DNA of 64,000 nucleotides, taken from the NCBI GenBank assembly GCA_052267165.1, contig JBKQHO010000052.1, positions 17,208 through 81,207 of the forward strand, in the 5' to 3' direction. Positions within the stretch are counted from its first letter, which is position 1, and every line of letters starts with the position of its first letter. Below are positions 16,065 to 27,132 of this stretch, in pieces. The stretch is from CAWICD01 sp052267165. Its GTDB lineage: Bacteria > Vulcanimicrobiota > Vulcanimicrobiia > Vulcanimicrobiales > Vulcanimicrobiaceae. A program made the position numbers and the translations under genes. The notes under the pieces were generated by a model. It was not told where the DNA came from, did not search any database, and was given only the letters and a program-made list of their open reading frames with translations.

Positions 16065-17561
16065 ATGAAGCCGGCCGCGGGTGATGCGCTGCTCGACGTT
16101 ACCGTTTGGCTGCGCGCGCGCGGCCGAGAGCTCGAGCCGGACCTCGCGAACGAGCTCGGTGCGACGCTTCCCGCCCGGCGGCGCTACGCGAAGCGCGGCG
16201 AATTAGCGCGAGCTTCGGATGCCGATCCGGCGGATCTCGCAGCTCTCCGAGCGTATCTGCGCGAGCACGGTATCGAAGCCGTCGAAACGCGTTGGCGAGC
16301 GCTGCACGCGCGCGGCACCGTCGCCGCGCTGTCGAAGGCGTTCGGAACGAAGCTGGACGAGTGGGGAGAAAAACGGCTCCGCTTTCGCCAGCGCATCGGC
16401 CCGTTGCGCGTGCCGCCGAGCCTTGCCCCTATTCTTAGCGGTGTCTTCGGGCTCGATGCGTGGCCGAACGTTCATCCCGTCAAAGCGCCGCCCGAAGCCC
16501 GGAGCGGAACGGAGCCTGCGCGCGAAGCTCCGCCCGCGCTGACGGCGCGCGCGGTGGCGAACGCCTACGAGTTTCCCGCCGGCGACGGTCGCGGGCAAAC
16601 GATCGGAATTCTGTCCTTCGGGGCTCGCTTCAGTCTCGACGACCTGCAGGCGTCGTTGAGTCCGCAGGGCATCGCGGCGCCCGCGGTCGTCATCCGGCGG
16701 GTCGATCCGGGCACCGCGCGCTCGGAGAACGAATCGTTCGACCAAGAGTTAGCGCTCGATACGCACGTCGCCGCGGCGCTGGCGCCCGGCGCAAAGCTCG
16801 TTCTCTACGATGCGCCGCACGACGAGCGAGGGTTCCTCGATGCGGTCGCCGCTGCGCTCTTCGACGAGGAGCACGCTCCGGCGGTCCTCTCGATCAGCTA
16901 TGGCCGGCCCGAATGCTGTTGGACGCCCAACGCGCTCGACGTGATGGACGAGCTTTTCATCGCGGCGGCCCGGTTGGGCGTGAGCGTCTTTTGCGCTTCG
17001 GGCGACCACGGCGCCGTCGAAGTCGACGGCGAGCCGCGCGTCTTTGCACCTGCTTCGAGCCCTTTCGTCCATGCTTGCGGCGGCACACGCGTCGAGCACG
17101 ATGCCCACGGAAGGCGCGTCGAACGCTCGTGGCAGCAGTCCGGCGGCGGCTTCAGCGAACGAGCGGGGCCACCGCACTGGCAGGCGGTCGCGGCGGACTT
17201 CGCCGGCCGCCTACACGCCCGGCACGGCCGCGGCGTTCCCGACGTCGCCGCGCACGCGTTTCCGCCGGCGTTTCCGATTAGCGTCGGGGGCCGGCCGTCG
17301 CGTGGCGGGGGCACGAGCGCCGTCGCGCCGCTCTGGGCGGCGCTGACGGCTCGGCTCAACGAGCGGTTAGGAACGCCGCTCGGTTTTTACGCTCCGCTAT
17401 TCTATGCCGCCCCCAAAGAAGCGGGGCTGTTTCGGATAGCGGCGGGCGAAGGGAATGGAAAATATCCAGCGCCTGAAGGACAAGCGTGGAATCCCTGCAC
17501 GGGGCTCGGCGTGCCGCGAGGCACGGCCTTGGAACGCGCCTTATGCGCCGCTTCGGATTAG
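16065..17561 (+). CDS. S53 family peptidase (sedolisin/kumamolisin-like)
   Basis: A 498-residue serine-carboxyl peptidase. A pro-kumamolisin activation domain (about 5-135) precedes the catalytic domain. The catalytic residues are present: Glu228 and Asp232 in FDQELALDTH, oxyanion Asp314 in ASGDHG and nucleophile Ser418 in GGGTSAVAP. Sedolisins are usually secreted and self-activate at acidic pH; here no signal peptide is evident from the chosen ATG, so either export is non-classical or the start is elsewhere. The family suits an organism from acidic habitats (inference). Confidence 0.88.
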   Translation: MKPAAGDALLDVTVWLRARGRELEPDLANELGATLPARRRYAKRGELARASDADPADLAALRAYLREHGIEAVETRWRALHARGTVAALSKAFGTKLDEWGEKRLRFRQRIGPLRVPPSLAPILSGVFGLDAWPNVHPVKAPPEARSGTEPAREAPPALTARAVANAYEFPAGDGRGQTIGILSFGARFSLDDLQASLSPQGIAAPAVVIRRVDPGTARSENESFDQELALDTHVAAALAPGAKLVLYDAPHDERGFLDAVAAALFDEEHAPAVLSISYGRPECCWTPNALDVMDELFIAAARLGVSVFCASGDHGAVEVDGEPRVFAPASSPFVHACGGTRVEHDAHGRRVERSWQQSGGGFSERAGPPHWQAVAADFAGRLHARHGRGVPDVAAHAFPPAFPISVGGRPSRGGGTSAVAPLWAALTARLNERLGTPLGFYAPLFYAAPKEAGLFRIAAGEGNGKYPAPEGQAWNPCTGLGVPRGTALERALCAASD

Positions 17562-17587
17562 GGCGTCAAGCTCTGAATTAGGGCGTC
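17558..17587. repeat. Short direct repeat TTAGGGCGTC at a convergent junction
   Basis: TTAGGGCGTC occurs at 17558-17567 and 17578-17587, 20 bases apart; the copies contain the stop codons of the sedolisin gene and of the convergent 64-residue gene. Probably a minor duplication. Confidence 0.6.
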
Positions 17588-17772
17588 CAAATAATACCTT
17601 GAGCGTCGTCCTCGAGACCCTGTTGAGCGCCTTTGTGTATCGCGAGCGCCTTGTCGAGATCGGCGGCGCTGCTCGCGTCGACGTTCGCGCGGAGCTTCGC
17701 GTGCAGCGCCACGGTCGCGGCCTGATGTGCCTTGATGAGCCCGAGCGCCTGCTGTTTACCGACTTCCCCCAC
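17578..17772 (-). CDS. Small hypothetical protein, 64 aa
   Basis: A 64-residue, helical, Ala-rich soluble protein (MGEVGKQQALGLIKAHQAAT). Its start overlaps the last 17 bases of the large cyclase-ATPase gene upstream, indicating coupled expression. No recognised family. Codon pattern and overlap make it a credible small gene, possibly an accessory to the regulator. Confidence 0.5.
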   Translation of the reverse strand: MGEVGKQQALGLIKAHQAATVALHAKLRANVDASSAADLDKALAIHKGAQQGLEDDAQGIIWTP

Positions 17773-20545
17773 GGTTTGCTCCTTCCAGGATGGCCGACGC
17801 GTGCGCGACGGCCTGTTCGTGATTTAAGCTCGCGCCTTCGTTGAGCGCGGATACGAGCATATCATGCTCGAGGTGCAAATGAATCAGTGCGTCGAGCCTT
17901 TGGAATCCGCGCTGTTCGGTTCCGTCGCGGACGATACCGAGCATCTCGTACTGCTTGCTGGTGTAGCCCACGAGTCGTGCGGCCTGGAAGTGATGTCCGG
18001 TTAATCCTGCCAGCAGTGCGCAGTGCTCGAGAGCGTTGGTCATGAAGCCGACGCCGCGTAGCGCCGCGATCGCCTCCTTGAGCACGTCGCGCGCGCCCTC
18101 GACGTCGTCGAGCGCCAGCGCGAAGCCCGCCAGGTTGCAATTCGTCACCGCAAGATCGAAGGTTACGCCTAACTCGACGAGGCAGCGCTTCGCTTCTTGT
18201 GCCGATGCACGCGCTCGTTCGACGTTGCCCGCGGCGTACTCGAGTTCGCCGATCGCCCCGAGAATCGTCGCGTAGATGAGGCTGTGCGGGCCTGCCGAGC
18301 GCAGCGCGACATCGAAGCGCCGCCGCGCCTCCGGCACGTCGCCGCGCAAGAGCTGATTGATCGCCCAGCCGACGAGGATCTGCGTCTTGAGCGCGGATGC
18401 GTCTTCCCGTTCGAGTGCGGCCCACGCCTCGTGGAAGCGCTCCTCGGCTTCCTCGGTGCGGCCGGCGCTCTGCAAGCAGCTGGCGAGTAAGCCCAGCGCA
18501 TCGCCGAGGGCGACGGGGTTTCCGGTGGCCGCCGAGGCCGACAGGGCGGCCTCGGCCGCAGCCGTGCGGGCCGCGAGCGGGCGGCCCGTGCCGATCAGCA
18601 TCCCGGTGTAGAGCCGCAGGATTGCCGCGGTCAGCGGCGGGTCGTCCACCTGCCGCGCGGCCTCTGCCGCTAATTCGAACCAGCGCGTTCGCTCGTCGGC
18701 CTGGGCGATGAGCCGCTGGCGGTGGATCTCCGCGAGCATGCGCAGCCCGGTATGCACGTCGTTGTCCTGGACGATCGTCCACTCGAAGGCGGCACGGAGG
18801 TTGTCGAGTTCGGGAGCGACCGCGCGCTGCCAGGCGCGGTCGTCCATCGCCTCGACGTGCGCGCGCGCGGCGCGCATGAAGTCGGCGCAGTAAAGCGCAT
18901 GACGGCGCGCCGCCGCTGCGCTCTCAGCGTTTTCGTGTAAGCGTTCACGCGCGTACGCGCGCGTCGACTCGAGCATCCGAAAGCGCTGCCCTTCGCCGTA
19001 ACGCTCCGCGCTGACCAGCGACTTGGCGACGAGCGACGAGAGCAGCTCGTACGATTCCCACTCGCTCCATGCGTCGTCGCTGCACACCGCGCTCGCGGCT
19101 TCGAGCGTCCAGCCGCCCGCAAAGATCGAAAGCCGGCGAAACAGCTGTTGCTCGCGCTCGTCGAGCAGGTCGTAACTCCAGTCGATGAGCGCCCGCAGCG
19201 TCCGCTGGCGGGGGAGCGCCGTGCGCTTTCCGCCGGTGAGCAGACGGAAGCGTTCGTCAAGCCGGGCCGCGAGCTGCGCAGGATCGAGCACGGTCAATTT
19301 CGGCGCGGCCAGTTCCAAAGCGAGCGCGATCCCGTCGAGCCGCCGGCAGATCTCGACGACGTGCGCGACGTTGCCCTCGCTCAGCGCGAAGCTGCCGGTC
19401 GCGGCATCGGCGCGCTCCACGAAGAGCCGCACCGCGCCGTAAGCCAGGGCACTCTGCGCGTCGAGCGGTGCGCCCGCCGGCGGGAGCGGAAGCGACCCGA
19501 CCGGATAGACGACCTCTCCGTCGAGGTTGAGCGCCTCCCGGGTCGTCGCGACGACCTGGACGTTCGCGGCATCGCGCAGGATCGCGCCGACCAGCCCGGA
19601 GGCTGCGGCCACGACGTGCTCGCAGTTGTCGAAGATCAAGAGCGCCCGGCGGTAGCGCAAGCCGGCGACGACCGCATCGTGCGCCGGCATTCCGGGGGCG
19701 ACGGGCGCGCCGACGACGCTCGCGGTTTGCGCGGCGACCAGCGCCGGGTCGGCGACCGGCGCGAGATCGACGAACCACACGCCGTCGGGAAAGCGTTCGA
19801 GCAGCTCGGCGCCGAGCTGTACCGAGAGCCGCGTCTTGCCGACCCCGCCGGGGCCGAAGAGCGTGAGCAGACGGGCCCGTTCGAGCCGTTGCGCGAGCTC
19901 CTTGAGCTCGAGCTCCCGGCCGATGAAGCTGGTCGGCTGTTGCGGGAGATTGTGCGGGCGCACGTCGAGCGAGCGCAGCGGCGGAAACGTCGCGGGCACG
20001 TCGGGTGCGGCGAGTTGGAAGACCTTTTCCGGCGTTTCGAGATCTTTGAGACGGTGCGAGCCGAGGTCGATCAAGCTCACGCCCGCCTCGAGCCGCTTGC
20101 GCGCGAGCTCGGCCGCGGCTCCGGAGAGGATGACCTGTCCGCCGTGCGCGATCGAGAGCAGACGCGCGACGCGATTGACCGGCGGCCCGAAATAGTCGCC
20201 GTCGCGCTCGTCGACGGTCCCCGCGTGCAGCGCCATCCGTACGCGCAGGCCGCCCACCGCTTCCCAATCCTCGCGCGCCAGGGCGCGCTGTGCCGCGAGC
20301 GCGCCGCGCAGCGCGGCCTCGGTCTCTTGAAAAGCCGCGCAGAACGCGTCGCCGATCGTCTTGAAGACGTACCCTTCATGGCGCTCGAGCGCCGCGCGCA
20401 GGAGCGCGTCGTGGCGTCGTAGTGCCAGACGCATCGCGTCGGGAAAGGCTTCCCAGCGCCGCGTGCTGCCCTCGATATCGGTGAAGAGAAACGTGACCGT
20501 GCCGCTGGGAAGCACGCGTCCCGCGGCATGTATCGGGGAGGACAT
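17756..20545 (-). CDS. Class III adenylate/guanylate cyclase fused to NB-ARC-type ATPase and TPR region
   Basis: A 929-residue signalling protein. Residues 12-185 form a class III nucleotide cyclase domain with metal ligands Asp23 (FLFTDIEGST) and Asp66 (FKTIGDAF), substrate Lys62 and the transition-state pair Asn124/Arg128 (VNRVARL). Residues 205-500 form a STAND-type ATPase with P-loop GPGGVGKT (231-238) and the Walker B-like ALLIFDNCEHV. The C-terminal ~400 residues are TPR-like helical repeats. Such proteins couple ligand or protein sensing to cyclic nucleotide output; the catalytic site looks intact. No DNA-binding domain is seen. Start ATG 20545 with AAGGGTGGG upstream. Confidence 0.88.
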   Translation of the reverse strand: MSSPIHAAGRVLPSGTVTFLFTDIEGSTRRWEAFPDAMRLALRRHDALLRAALERHEGYVFKTIGDAFCAAFQETEAALRGALAAQRALAREDWEAVGGLRVRMALHAGTVDERDGDYFGPPVNRVARLLSIAHGGQVILSGAAAELARKRLEAGVSLIDLGSHRLKDLETPEKVFQLAAPDVPATFPPLRSLDVRPHNLPQQPTSFIGRELELKELAQRLERARLLTLFGPGGVGKTRLSVQLGAELLERFPDGVWFVDLAPVADPALVAAQTASVVGAPVAPGMPAHDAVVAGLRYRRALLIFDNCEHVVAAASGLVGAILRDAANVQVVATTREALNLDGEVVYPVGSLPLPPAGAPLDAQSALAYGAVRLFVERADAATGSFALSEGNVAHVVEICRRLDGIALALELAAPKLTVLDPAQLAARLDERFRLLTGGKRTALPRQRTLRALIDWSYDLLDEREQQLFRRLSIFAGGWTLEAASAVCSDDAWSEWESYELLSSLVAKSLVSAERYGEGQRFRMLESTRAYARERLHENAESAAAARRHALYCADFMRAARAHVEAMDDRAWQRAVAPELDNLRAAFEWTIVQDNDVHTGLRMLAEIHRQRLIAQADERTRWFELAAEAARQVDDPPLTAAILRLYTGMLIGTGRPLAARTAAAEAALSASAATGNPVALGDALGLLASCLQSAGRTEEAEERFHEAWAALEREDASALKTQILVGWAINQLLRGDVPEARRRFDVALRSAGPHSLIYATILGAIGELEYAAGNVERARASAQEAKRCLVELGVTFDLAVTNCNLAGFALALDDVEGARDVLKEAIAALRGVGFMTNALEHCALLAGLTGHHFQAARLVGYTSKQYEMLGIVRDGTEQRGFQRLDALIHLHLEHDMLVSALNEGASLNHEQAVAHASAILEGANRGGSR

Positions 20546-20936
20546 TACCGGCCCACCCTTCGTCGGGTCCGCAGGCCTGCCATGCCTGGGGCGTCCCCCG
20601 CGGAACGACGCCCGTCGCGCCGCGCGACCGCCTTATTCGCCCGAGCTCGCGCTCAGGATGGCGAGCAGGTCGGTGGGCGGGAGGCCGTTCGTCGTGAGCA
20701 CGGAGGTGCCGGCCGAGCGCCGGCACGGTGCCGGCCGTCGTGACGAGCCGCGACGGCTAAGCCCGGTCGCGGAAGCGGGCCAACGCTATCCCGTCCGCGA
20801 GTTCGAGGAGCGCTTGCGCCGAACGCAGATCGTCGCCGTGCGCGGTCAAGGTCGCGCCTGCGGCGCCGTCGTACACGGCGCCCATCCGCTCTTTTCCGCT
20901 CGGTTCGAGCGCGCCGTCATGGAGTGCTTTCTGCAA
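20546..20936. other. Intergenic region between cyclase-ATPase and PEBP genes
   Basis: Nearly 390 bases without a confident gene. On the minus strand two coding-like patches appear in different frames: one ending LLELADGIALARFRDRA before a stop near 20757, and one reading VLTTNGLPPTDLLAILSASS before a stop near 20633. They may be remnants of a decayed gene, or chance. The promoters of the divergent genes must lie here. Confidence 0.4.
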
Positions 20937-21461
20937 ATGGCAACATCGTACGAGCTCCGCCAACCTGGAACGCCGGACAATTTGCCGGTGCTCACGCTCT
21001 CGAGCAACACCTTCGCAGACGGCGGCGTGATACCGCTCTTAGCGGCCTCGGCGTGGGCCGGCGGTTCCGACGTCTCGCCCGATTTGATGTGGGGCGGCGC
21101 GCCGGCGAACACGCAGAGCTACGTCGTCACCTGTTTCGATCCCGACGCGCCGACGGGCGTCGGCTTTTGGCACTGGACCCTCGTCAACGTTCCGGCGTCG
21201 GTCACGAGCCTCGCGGCCGGTGCCGCGAAGAACCCACCCGCGGGCAGCGTGCAAGGCTACACGGATTACGGCAGCTCCGGTTACGGCGGCCCGTGCCCGC
21301 CCGAAGGCGATCCGCCGCATCACTATCGCTTTACCGTGTACGCGCTCGACGTTCCGCAGGTCGAAGGCGTCGGTCCCGGCACCACGGGCGCGTTCTTGAT
21401 GTTCTCGTTGCGCGGACACGTGCTCGCGCAGGGAACGTATACGGGCCTCTATTCGCGTTGA
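20937..21461 (+). CDS. YbhB/YbcL family (PEBP-like) protein
   Basis: A 174-residue phosphatidylethanolamine-binding-protein-fold protein of the bacterial YbhB/YbcL type. Hallmarks are CFDPDAPTGVGFWHWTLVNVP, the GSSGYGGPCPPEGDPPHHYRF segment and a C-terminal A-TYTGLYSR. The ligand pocket residues Asp, His and the GxGPCPP loop are present. Function in bacteria is unclear (possible phospho-ligand or protein binding). ATG 20937 is chosen because GGAG lies 12 bases upstream; ATG 20919 is an alternative. Its stop overlaps the TTG start of the hydantoinase A gene, so the two are co-expressed. Confidence 0.88.
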   Translation: MATSYELRQPGTPDNLPVLTLSSNTFADGGVIPLLAASAWAGGSDVSPDLMWGGAPANTQSYVVTCFDPDAPTGVGFWHWTLVNVPASVTSLAAGAAKNPPAGSVQGYTDYGSSGYGGPCPPEGDPPHHYRFTVYALDVPQVEGVGPGTTGAFLMFSLRGHVLAQGTYTGLYSR

Positions 21462-23547
21462 GCGAGGCTGCGCCGGCGTCCCGGCCGGCCTGGCGGCTCG
21501 GTGTCGACATCGGCGGGACGTTCACCGACCTGGTCGCGCTGGCCGACGACGGGCGCAGGCTCGAGCGTAAGCTTCCTTCCACGCCGCGGGCGCCGGAGGA
21601 AGGCTTGCTCGAAGCGTTGCGCTCGTTGCTCGCGGACGTTTCTGCGAAGGACGTCGCGCTGCTCGCGCACGCCAGCACGATCGCCACGAACGCCCTGCTC
21701 GGCCAAGTCCACCTCGAGCTGCCGCGCGTCGCTTTCGTCACCACCGAAGGCTTTCGCGACGTGCTCGAGATCGGACGCCAAAACCGCAGCGCGATCTACG
21801 ATCTCGACGTGACGCGCCCTAAACCGCTCGCGCGACGTGAAGACCGGTTGACCGTGCGCGAACGGCTCGCGCACGACGGCAGCGTGCTCGTTCCGCTCGA
21901 TCCCGCGAGCGTCGCGCGTAGCGTCTCGGCGATTCGCGAACGCGGCATCCGCAGCGTCGCGGTCGGCTTGTTGCACGCGGACCTCAACGGCGCACACGAG
22001 CGCGCGGTCGCCGCGGCGCTGGCCGCGGAGCTGCCCGAGGTCGAGATCTCGCTCTCTTGTGAGGTCGATCCGCAATACCGCGAATACGAGCGCTTCTCGA
22101 CGACCGTCGTCAACGCGGCGCTGGCGCCGATCGTGCGCGTGTATCTCGAGCGCGTGCAGCGCGGTGTGGCGGCCCAGGGCGTGGCGGCGCCGGTTTTCGT
22201 GATGCGCTCGGACGGCGGCATGGCGGAGCTCGCGAGCGCGGCCCGGCGCCCTGCAGCCTTGATCGAGAGCGGTCCCGCCAGCGGCGTCATCGCCGCCGCA
22301 CACTTGGGCCGCGCGCTCGGTATCCCGAACGTGCTCTCGTTCGATATGGGCGGGACGACCGCGAAAGCGGGCACGGTGTTCGACGGCGTTCCGCAGATCA
22401 GCGCGTCGTTCGAGGCGGCCGGCGCGACGCACAGCGGCCGCTCCGTCAAGGGCAGCGGCTATCCCGTGCGTTTCCCGTTCGTCGATTTGGCCGAGGTGAG
22501 CGCCGGCGGCGGCACGATCGCTTGGCTCGACGCCGCCGGCACGCTGCGCGTCGGCCCGCTCTCGGCGGGCGCGGATCCCGGCCCGGCCTGCTACGGAAGC
22601 GGCGAACTTCCGACCGTCACCGATGCGAACGTCGTGCTCGGCCGGCTCAACCCGCGCGCCTTGCTCGACGGCGCCTTTCCGATCGACGCGCGCCGCGCGT
22701 TCGTCGCCGTCGCGTCGGTCGCGGCTCCGCTTTCAGGCGACGTGCGGCGCACCGCCGCCGGAATCGTAACGCTCGTTGACGCCGAGATGGCGAAAGTCTT
22801 GCGCATCGTCTCGCTCGAGCGCGGTCATGATCCGCGCGATTTCACCCTGCTGGCCTTCGGCGGCGGGGGCCCGTTGCACGCGTGCGCGGTCGCTGCCGAG
22901 ATCGGCGTGCGGCGCATCGTCGTTCCGCCTGGGCCCGGCGTCTTCTCGGCCTACGGGTTGCTCTGGGCCGACGTGCGCGTGACCGCGCTGCGCTCGTTCC
23001 TCGTTCCTGCGCAGGCGCAAGCGTGGGAGCGCGCCGTCGCTCTCGCCGCGACGCTCGAGCGCGAGGCCGACGCCGCGCTCGCCGAACAGAACGTGGCGAA
23101 GTCCGAGCGGCGCTTCGTGCGCGAGTTCGATCTGCGCTATGCGGGTCAGTCGACAGAGCTCGCGGTCGGCGAGCCCGGCTCGCTCGAAGCCGCGGTCGAG
23201 GCCTTCCACCGCCGTCACGCGCTGCGCTACGGCTATGCGGCACGCGACGACCCGGTCGAGTTCGTCATCGTTCGCGTGAACGGCATCGGCGCGACGCCCA
23301 AGCCGCGTTTCGCCGCGGAGAGCGTGCAGCCGCGTGAAGCCGAACGCCTCGCGCCGCGCGAACGGCGCGAAGCGTTCGACGGGCGAGCGCTCGTCGCGAC
23401 GCCGGTATTCGGTCGCGCTGCGCTGCGAGCCGGCGATGCGTTCGCGGGGCCCGCAATCGTCGAGCAGTACGACGCGACGACCTACGTCGCGCCCGGCTGG
23501 CGCGCGCAGGTCGACGAGCTGCGCAACCTCGTGTTGGAGCCGCAGGC

Positions 23548-23551
<4 letters not shown>
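21458..23551 (+). CDS. Hydantoinase/oxoprolinase family protein, subunit A
   Basis: A 697-residue ATP-dependent amidohydrolase subunit of the HyuA (N-methylhydantoinase A / 5-oxoprolinase) family. The N-terminal Hydant_A_N domain begins LGVDIGGTFTDLVAL; the actin-like ATPase part has MRSDGGM, ESGPASGV and LSFDMGGTTAKAG, and later LAFGGGGPLHAC. The family hydrolyses cyclic amides such as hydantoins or 5-oxoproline with ATP, or carboxylates ketones in related enzymes; the substrate is unknown. The start is a TTG overlapping the TGA of the PEBP gene. The stop overlaps hyuB by ATGA. Confidence 0.92.
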
Positions 23552-25230
<1,679 letters not shown>

Positions 25231-25328
25231 ACGCGCGCTCGTTATTTCTTCGTGCAGACGTCTTTGATCACCTGGACCGCGTTCAGCTTCTCGTGGGACG
25301 CGCTCCTATTCGTTAAGCGTCTCGACAA

Positions 25329-25433
25329 TCAGCAGCGATGCTTGCGGTGGTAGGCGTGGCGGCTCTCGCGGATGAGCGTGTCGGCCATGTAGGCGAACAG
25401 GATTTGCTCCGCGAACTCGATCGCGAGCTTCAT
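25329..25433 (-). CDS. Possible 34-aa small protein coupled to upstream gene
   Basis: An ATG at 25433 overlaps the stop of the upstream exported-protein gene as ATGA and opens a 34-codon frame beginning MKLAIEFAEQILFAYMADTL and ending in a His/Arg/Cys-rich tail, stopping with TGA at 25329. The amphipathic helix-like sequence and the coupling overlap make it a credible small gene; it could also be the N-terminal remnant of a longer lost gene. No family recognised. Confidence 0.4.
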   Translation of the reverse strand: MKLAIEFAEQILFAYMADTLIRESRHAYHRKHRC

Positions 25434-25936
25434 GGCATGCTCGGCGGGACGTCGCCGACGTCCTCGTTGCTGTGCACGAAGGCGCCCGAGGCGGCGTAGA
25501 GATGCTCGGAGCTTTCGGTCACGAACTGTCCCAGCGCGACGTCGCCGGTCTTTTGCGCGAGCGTCACCATCCGGTCGAGCACGGCGTAACAGCGCTCGTA
25601 GTGCCGCTTGGCGATGTCGGGCTGCTCGTCTTTCAAGTAGTTCACGGTGATCCCAAGCTCGGATTTGTACCAGCCCACCAGGTCCGAACGCACTTGCACT
25701 TCGTCCTTGTCTCGTGCGGCGCAGCGTTCGAAGCGGTCCGCGAAGGTCGAGAAGGTGGAAAGGTCATCCGGCGCATGGGTATTCCAGTCCCGCGCGACGG
25801 CGGCGAAGCAGCCCGCCGGATGGCGGTTCTGCAACGAGTCCGCGCCGGCCGGAGCGGCGCAGCTCAGCAACGCCGCGAGCGAAGCGCTTGCAAAAGCGCT
25901 CGCCGGAAACAGAGTTCTTAACACAGTCTTGTTCAT
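25430..25936 (-). CDS. Exported hypothetical protein, 168 aa
   Basis: A signal peptide (about residues 1-32, cleavage after PAGA) precedes a soluble helical domain with three to four Cys (GCFAAVAR, RCAAR, RCYAV) that could form disulfides in the periplasm. No recognised family. It is followed by a small overlapping reading frame. The ATG at 25936 is preceded by TTACATTCGAGTACTGTCA, with no strong ribosome binding site. Confidence 0.6.
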   Translation of the reverse strand: MNKTVLRTLFPASAFASASLAALLSCAAPAGADSLQNRHPAGCFAAVARDWNTHAPDDLSTFSTFADRFERCAARDKDEVQVRSDLVGWYKSELGITVNYLKDEQPDIAKRHYERCYAVLDRMVTLAQKTGDVALGQFVTESSEHLYAASGAFVHSNEDVGDVPPSMP

Positions 25937-26006
25937 TGACAGTACTCGAATGTAAAAGCGAGGCGGCGGCCGCGCGAACGTAAGTGAGTTAAACGTAGTC
26001 TACTTG

Positions 26007-26028
26007 CTGGCGCGTCGCGGCGCGTCAG
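26007..26028. repeat. 22-bp near palindrome
   Basis: CTGGCGCGTCGCGGCGCGTCAG is its own reverse complement except at a few positions. It lies in a 216-base gap upstream of the exported hypothetical gene; the rest of this gap shows nothing recognisable. Confidence 0.4.
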
Positions 26029-26152
26029 ACAGGTGGTTAAGAAGGAGAGCTCCGCTTGCGTCGCACCGCTGACTTTCGCTCCGCGCGCTCCCCGGCTCGC
26101 GCGCAAGCCGTTTTCATCGAAGCGATCTGCGACGTTAGCGGCAGTCGCGACG

Positions 26153-27075
26153 TTAGTTGCCGGCAGCCCGTGCGATGGCGGCGCAGCAGAGCCGCAAGTA
26201 CGGCGCCTCGCGCTGGCCCAGCAAGGCCAGCACGTCGTCGGCGACGGCCGCGGCTTCGCTCGCGCTGCGCCGCGCGTGGCGCGCGAAATAGTAGTCGCCG
26301 CGCGCCGACGTGAAGAGCTCGCGCCAGTACGTGCGGGCGAACGCGAGCGGCAGCGTGCGAAAGATCGCGTTCATCTCCGGCGTCGGCGGCCCGACGCGGC
26401 GCGCGTCGAGCGCTGCCCAGCCTTCGCGAACCGCGAGGATGAGCGTCTCCACGAGCGTCGCATCGCCGCCGAGCCGGCGCGCGTCGGCGCCTGCGAGATA
26501 GAGCGCGCCGAAGACGGCGCTCAGGAACACGGCGTTGCGGCGCAGCCACGACTCCATGTCGTGCACCGCGCTGTAGCGCAAGTCGGCGTGGCGCAGCAGG
26601 TTGCAAACGTCGCGCGCGGTGCCGTCCAGCGCGGTCGGCCGCTGCGCGATCTCGACATAGCGGATCGTGCCGTTCTCCGGCGTTCCGGCGAACCCGGGAA
26701 AGGCTTGCACGACGCGCTCGCGTCCCAACGCTGCGAAGAGCGCTTGCGAGTCGCCCACGTGACTTCCCATGATCAGAAAGCGTGCGACCCAGGATGCGCG
26801 GGTGAGCTCGGGCAGCGCTGCTTCGAGCTGTTCTCGGCGCACGGTGACCAAGCAGAGATCGGCGTGCATCTGCGGGCGCAGCCCTTCGCTGACGGGCAGC
26901 CTCAAGCGCTCGACCTGTGGGCGGCGGTCCAACGCCGCTTCGAGGACCGCGCCGTGGGCTCGCAATTCCGCCGCGCGCGCGCCGCGAGCGACGAGGCTGA
27001 CGGGTGGCCGGCGCGAGCGAACCGGACGCCGTAGAGCGTCCCCTGGACGCCCGCGCCGAAAACCACGATGTTCAC
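26153..27075 (-). pseudogene. Ketopantoate reductase-like (PanE/ApbA) gene with a frameshift
   Basis: The family reduces 2-dehydropantoate or similar 2-oxo acids with NADPH. From GTG 27075 the first ~25 codons encode the Rossmann nucleotide-binding start NIVVFGAGVQGTLYGVRFAR; the remainder, in the next frame, continues with VSLVARG, AELRAHGAVL and the family's C-terminal helical domain (PPTPEMNAIFRTLPLAF). The two parts join if one base is restored near 27002, in a GGG/CCC run. Either the gene is inactivated or the base is missing from the read data. Divergent from the SRPBCC-like gene at 27133. Confidence 0.75.
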
Positions 27076-27132
27076 CGGCGCCGGTTTCAAGGCCGGCAGA
27101 GGCTTGCCTCTCTTTGCGCGAAACCTCCGCCT

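Noticed and set aside
19148..20422. 424-codon plus-strand frame opposite the cyclase-ATPase gene
   Set aside because: Antisense shadow with no recognisable domain.
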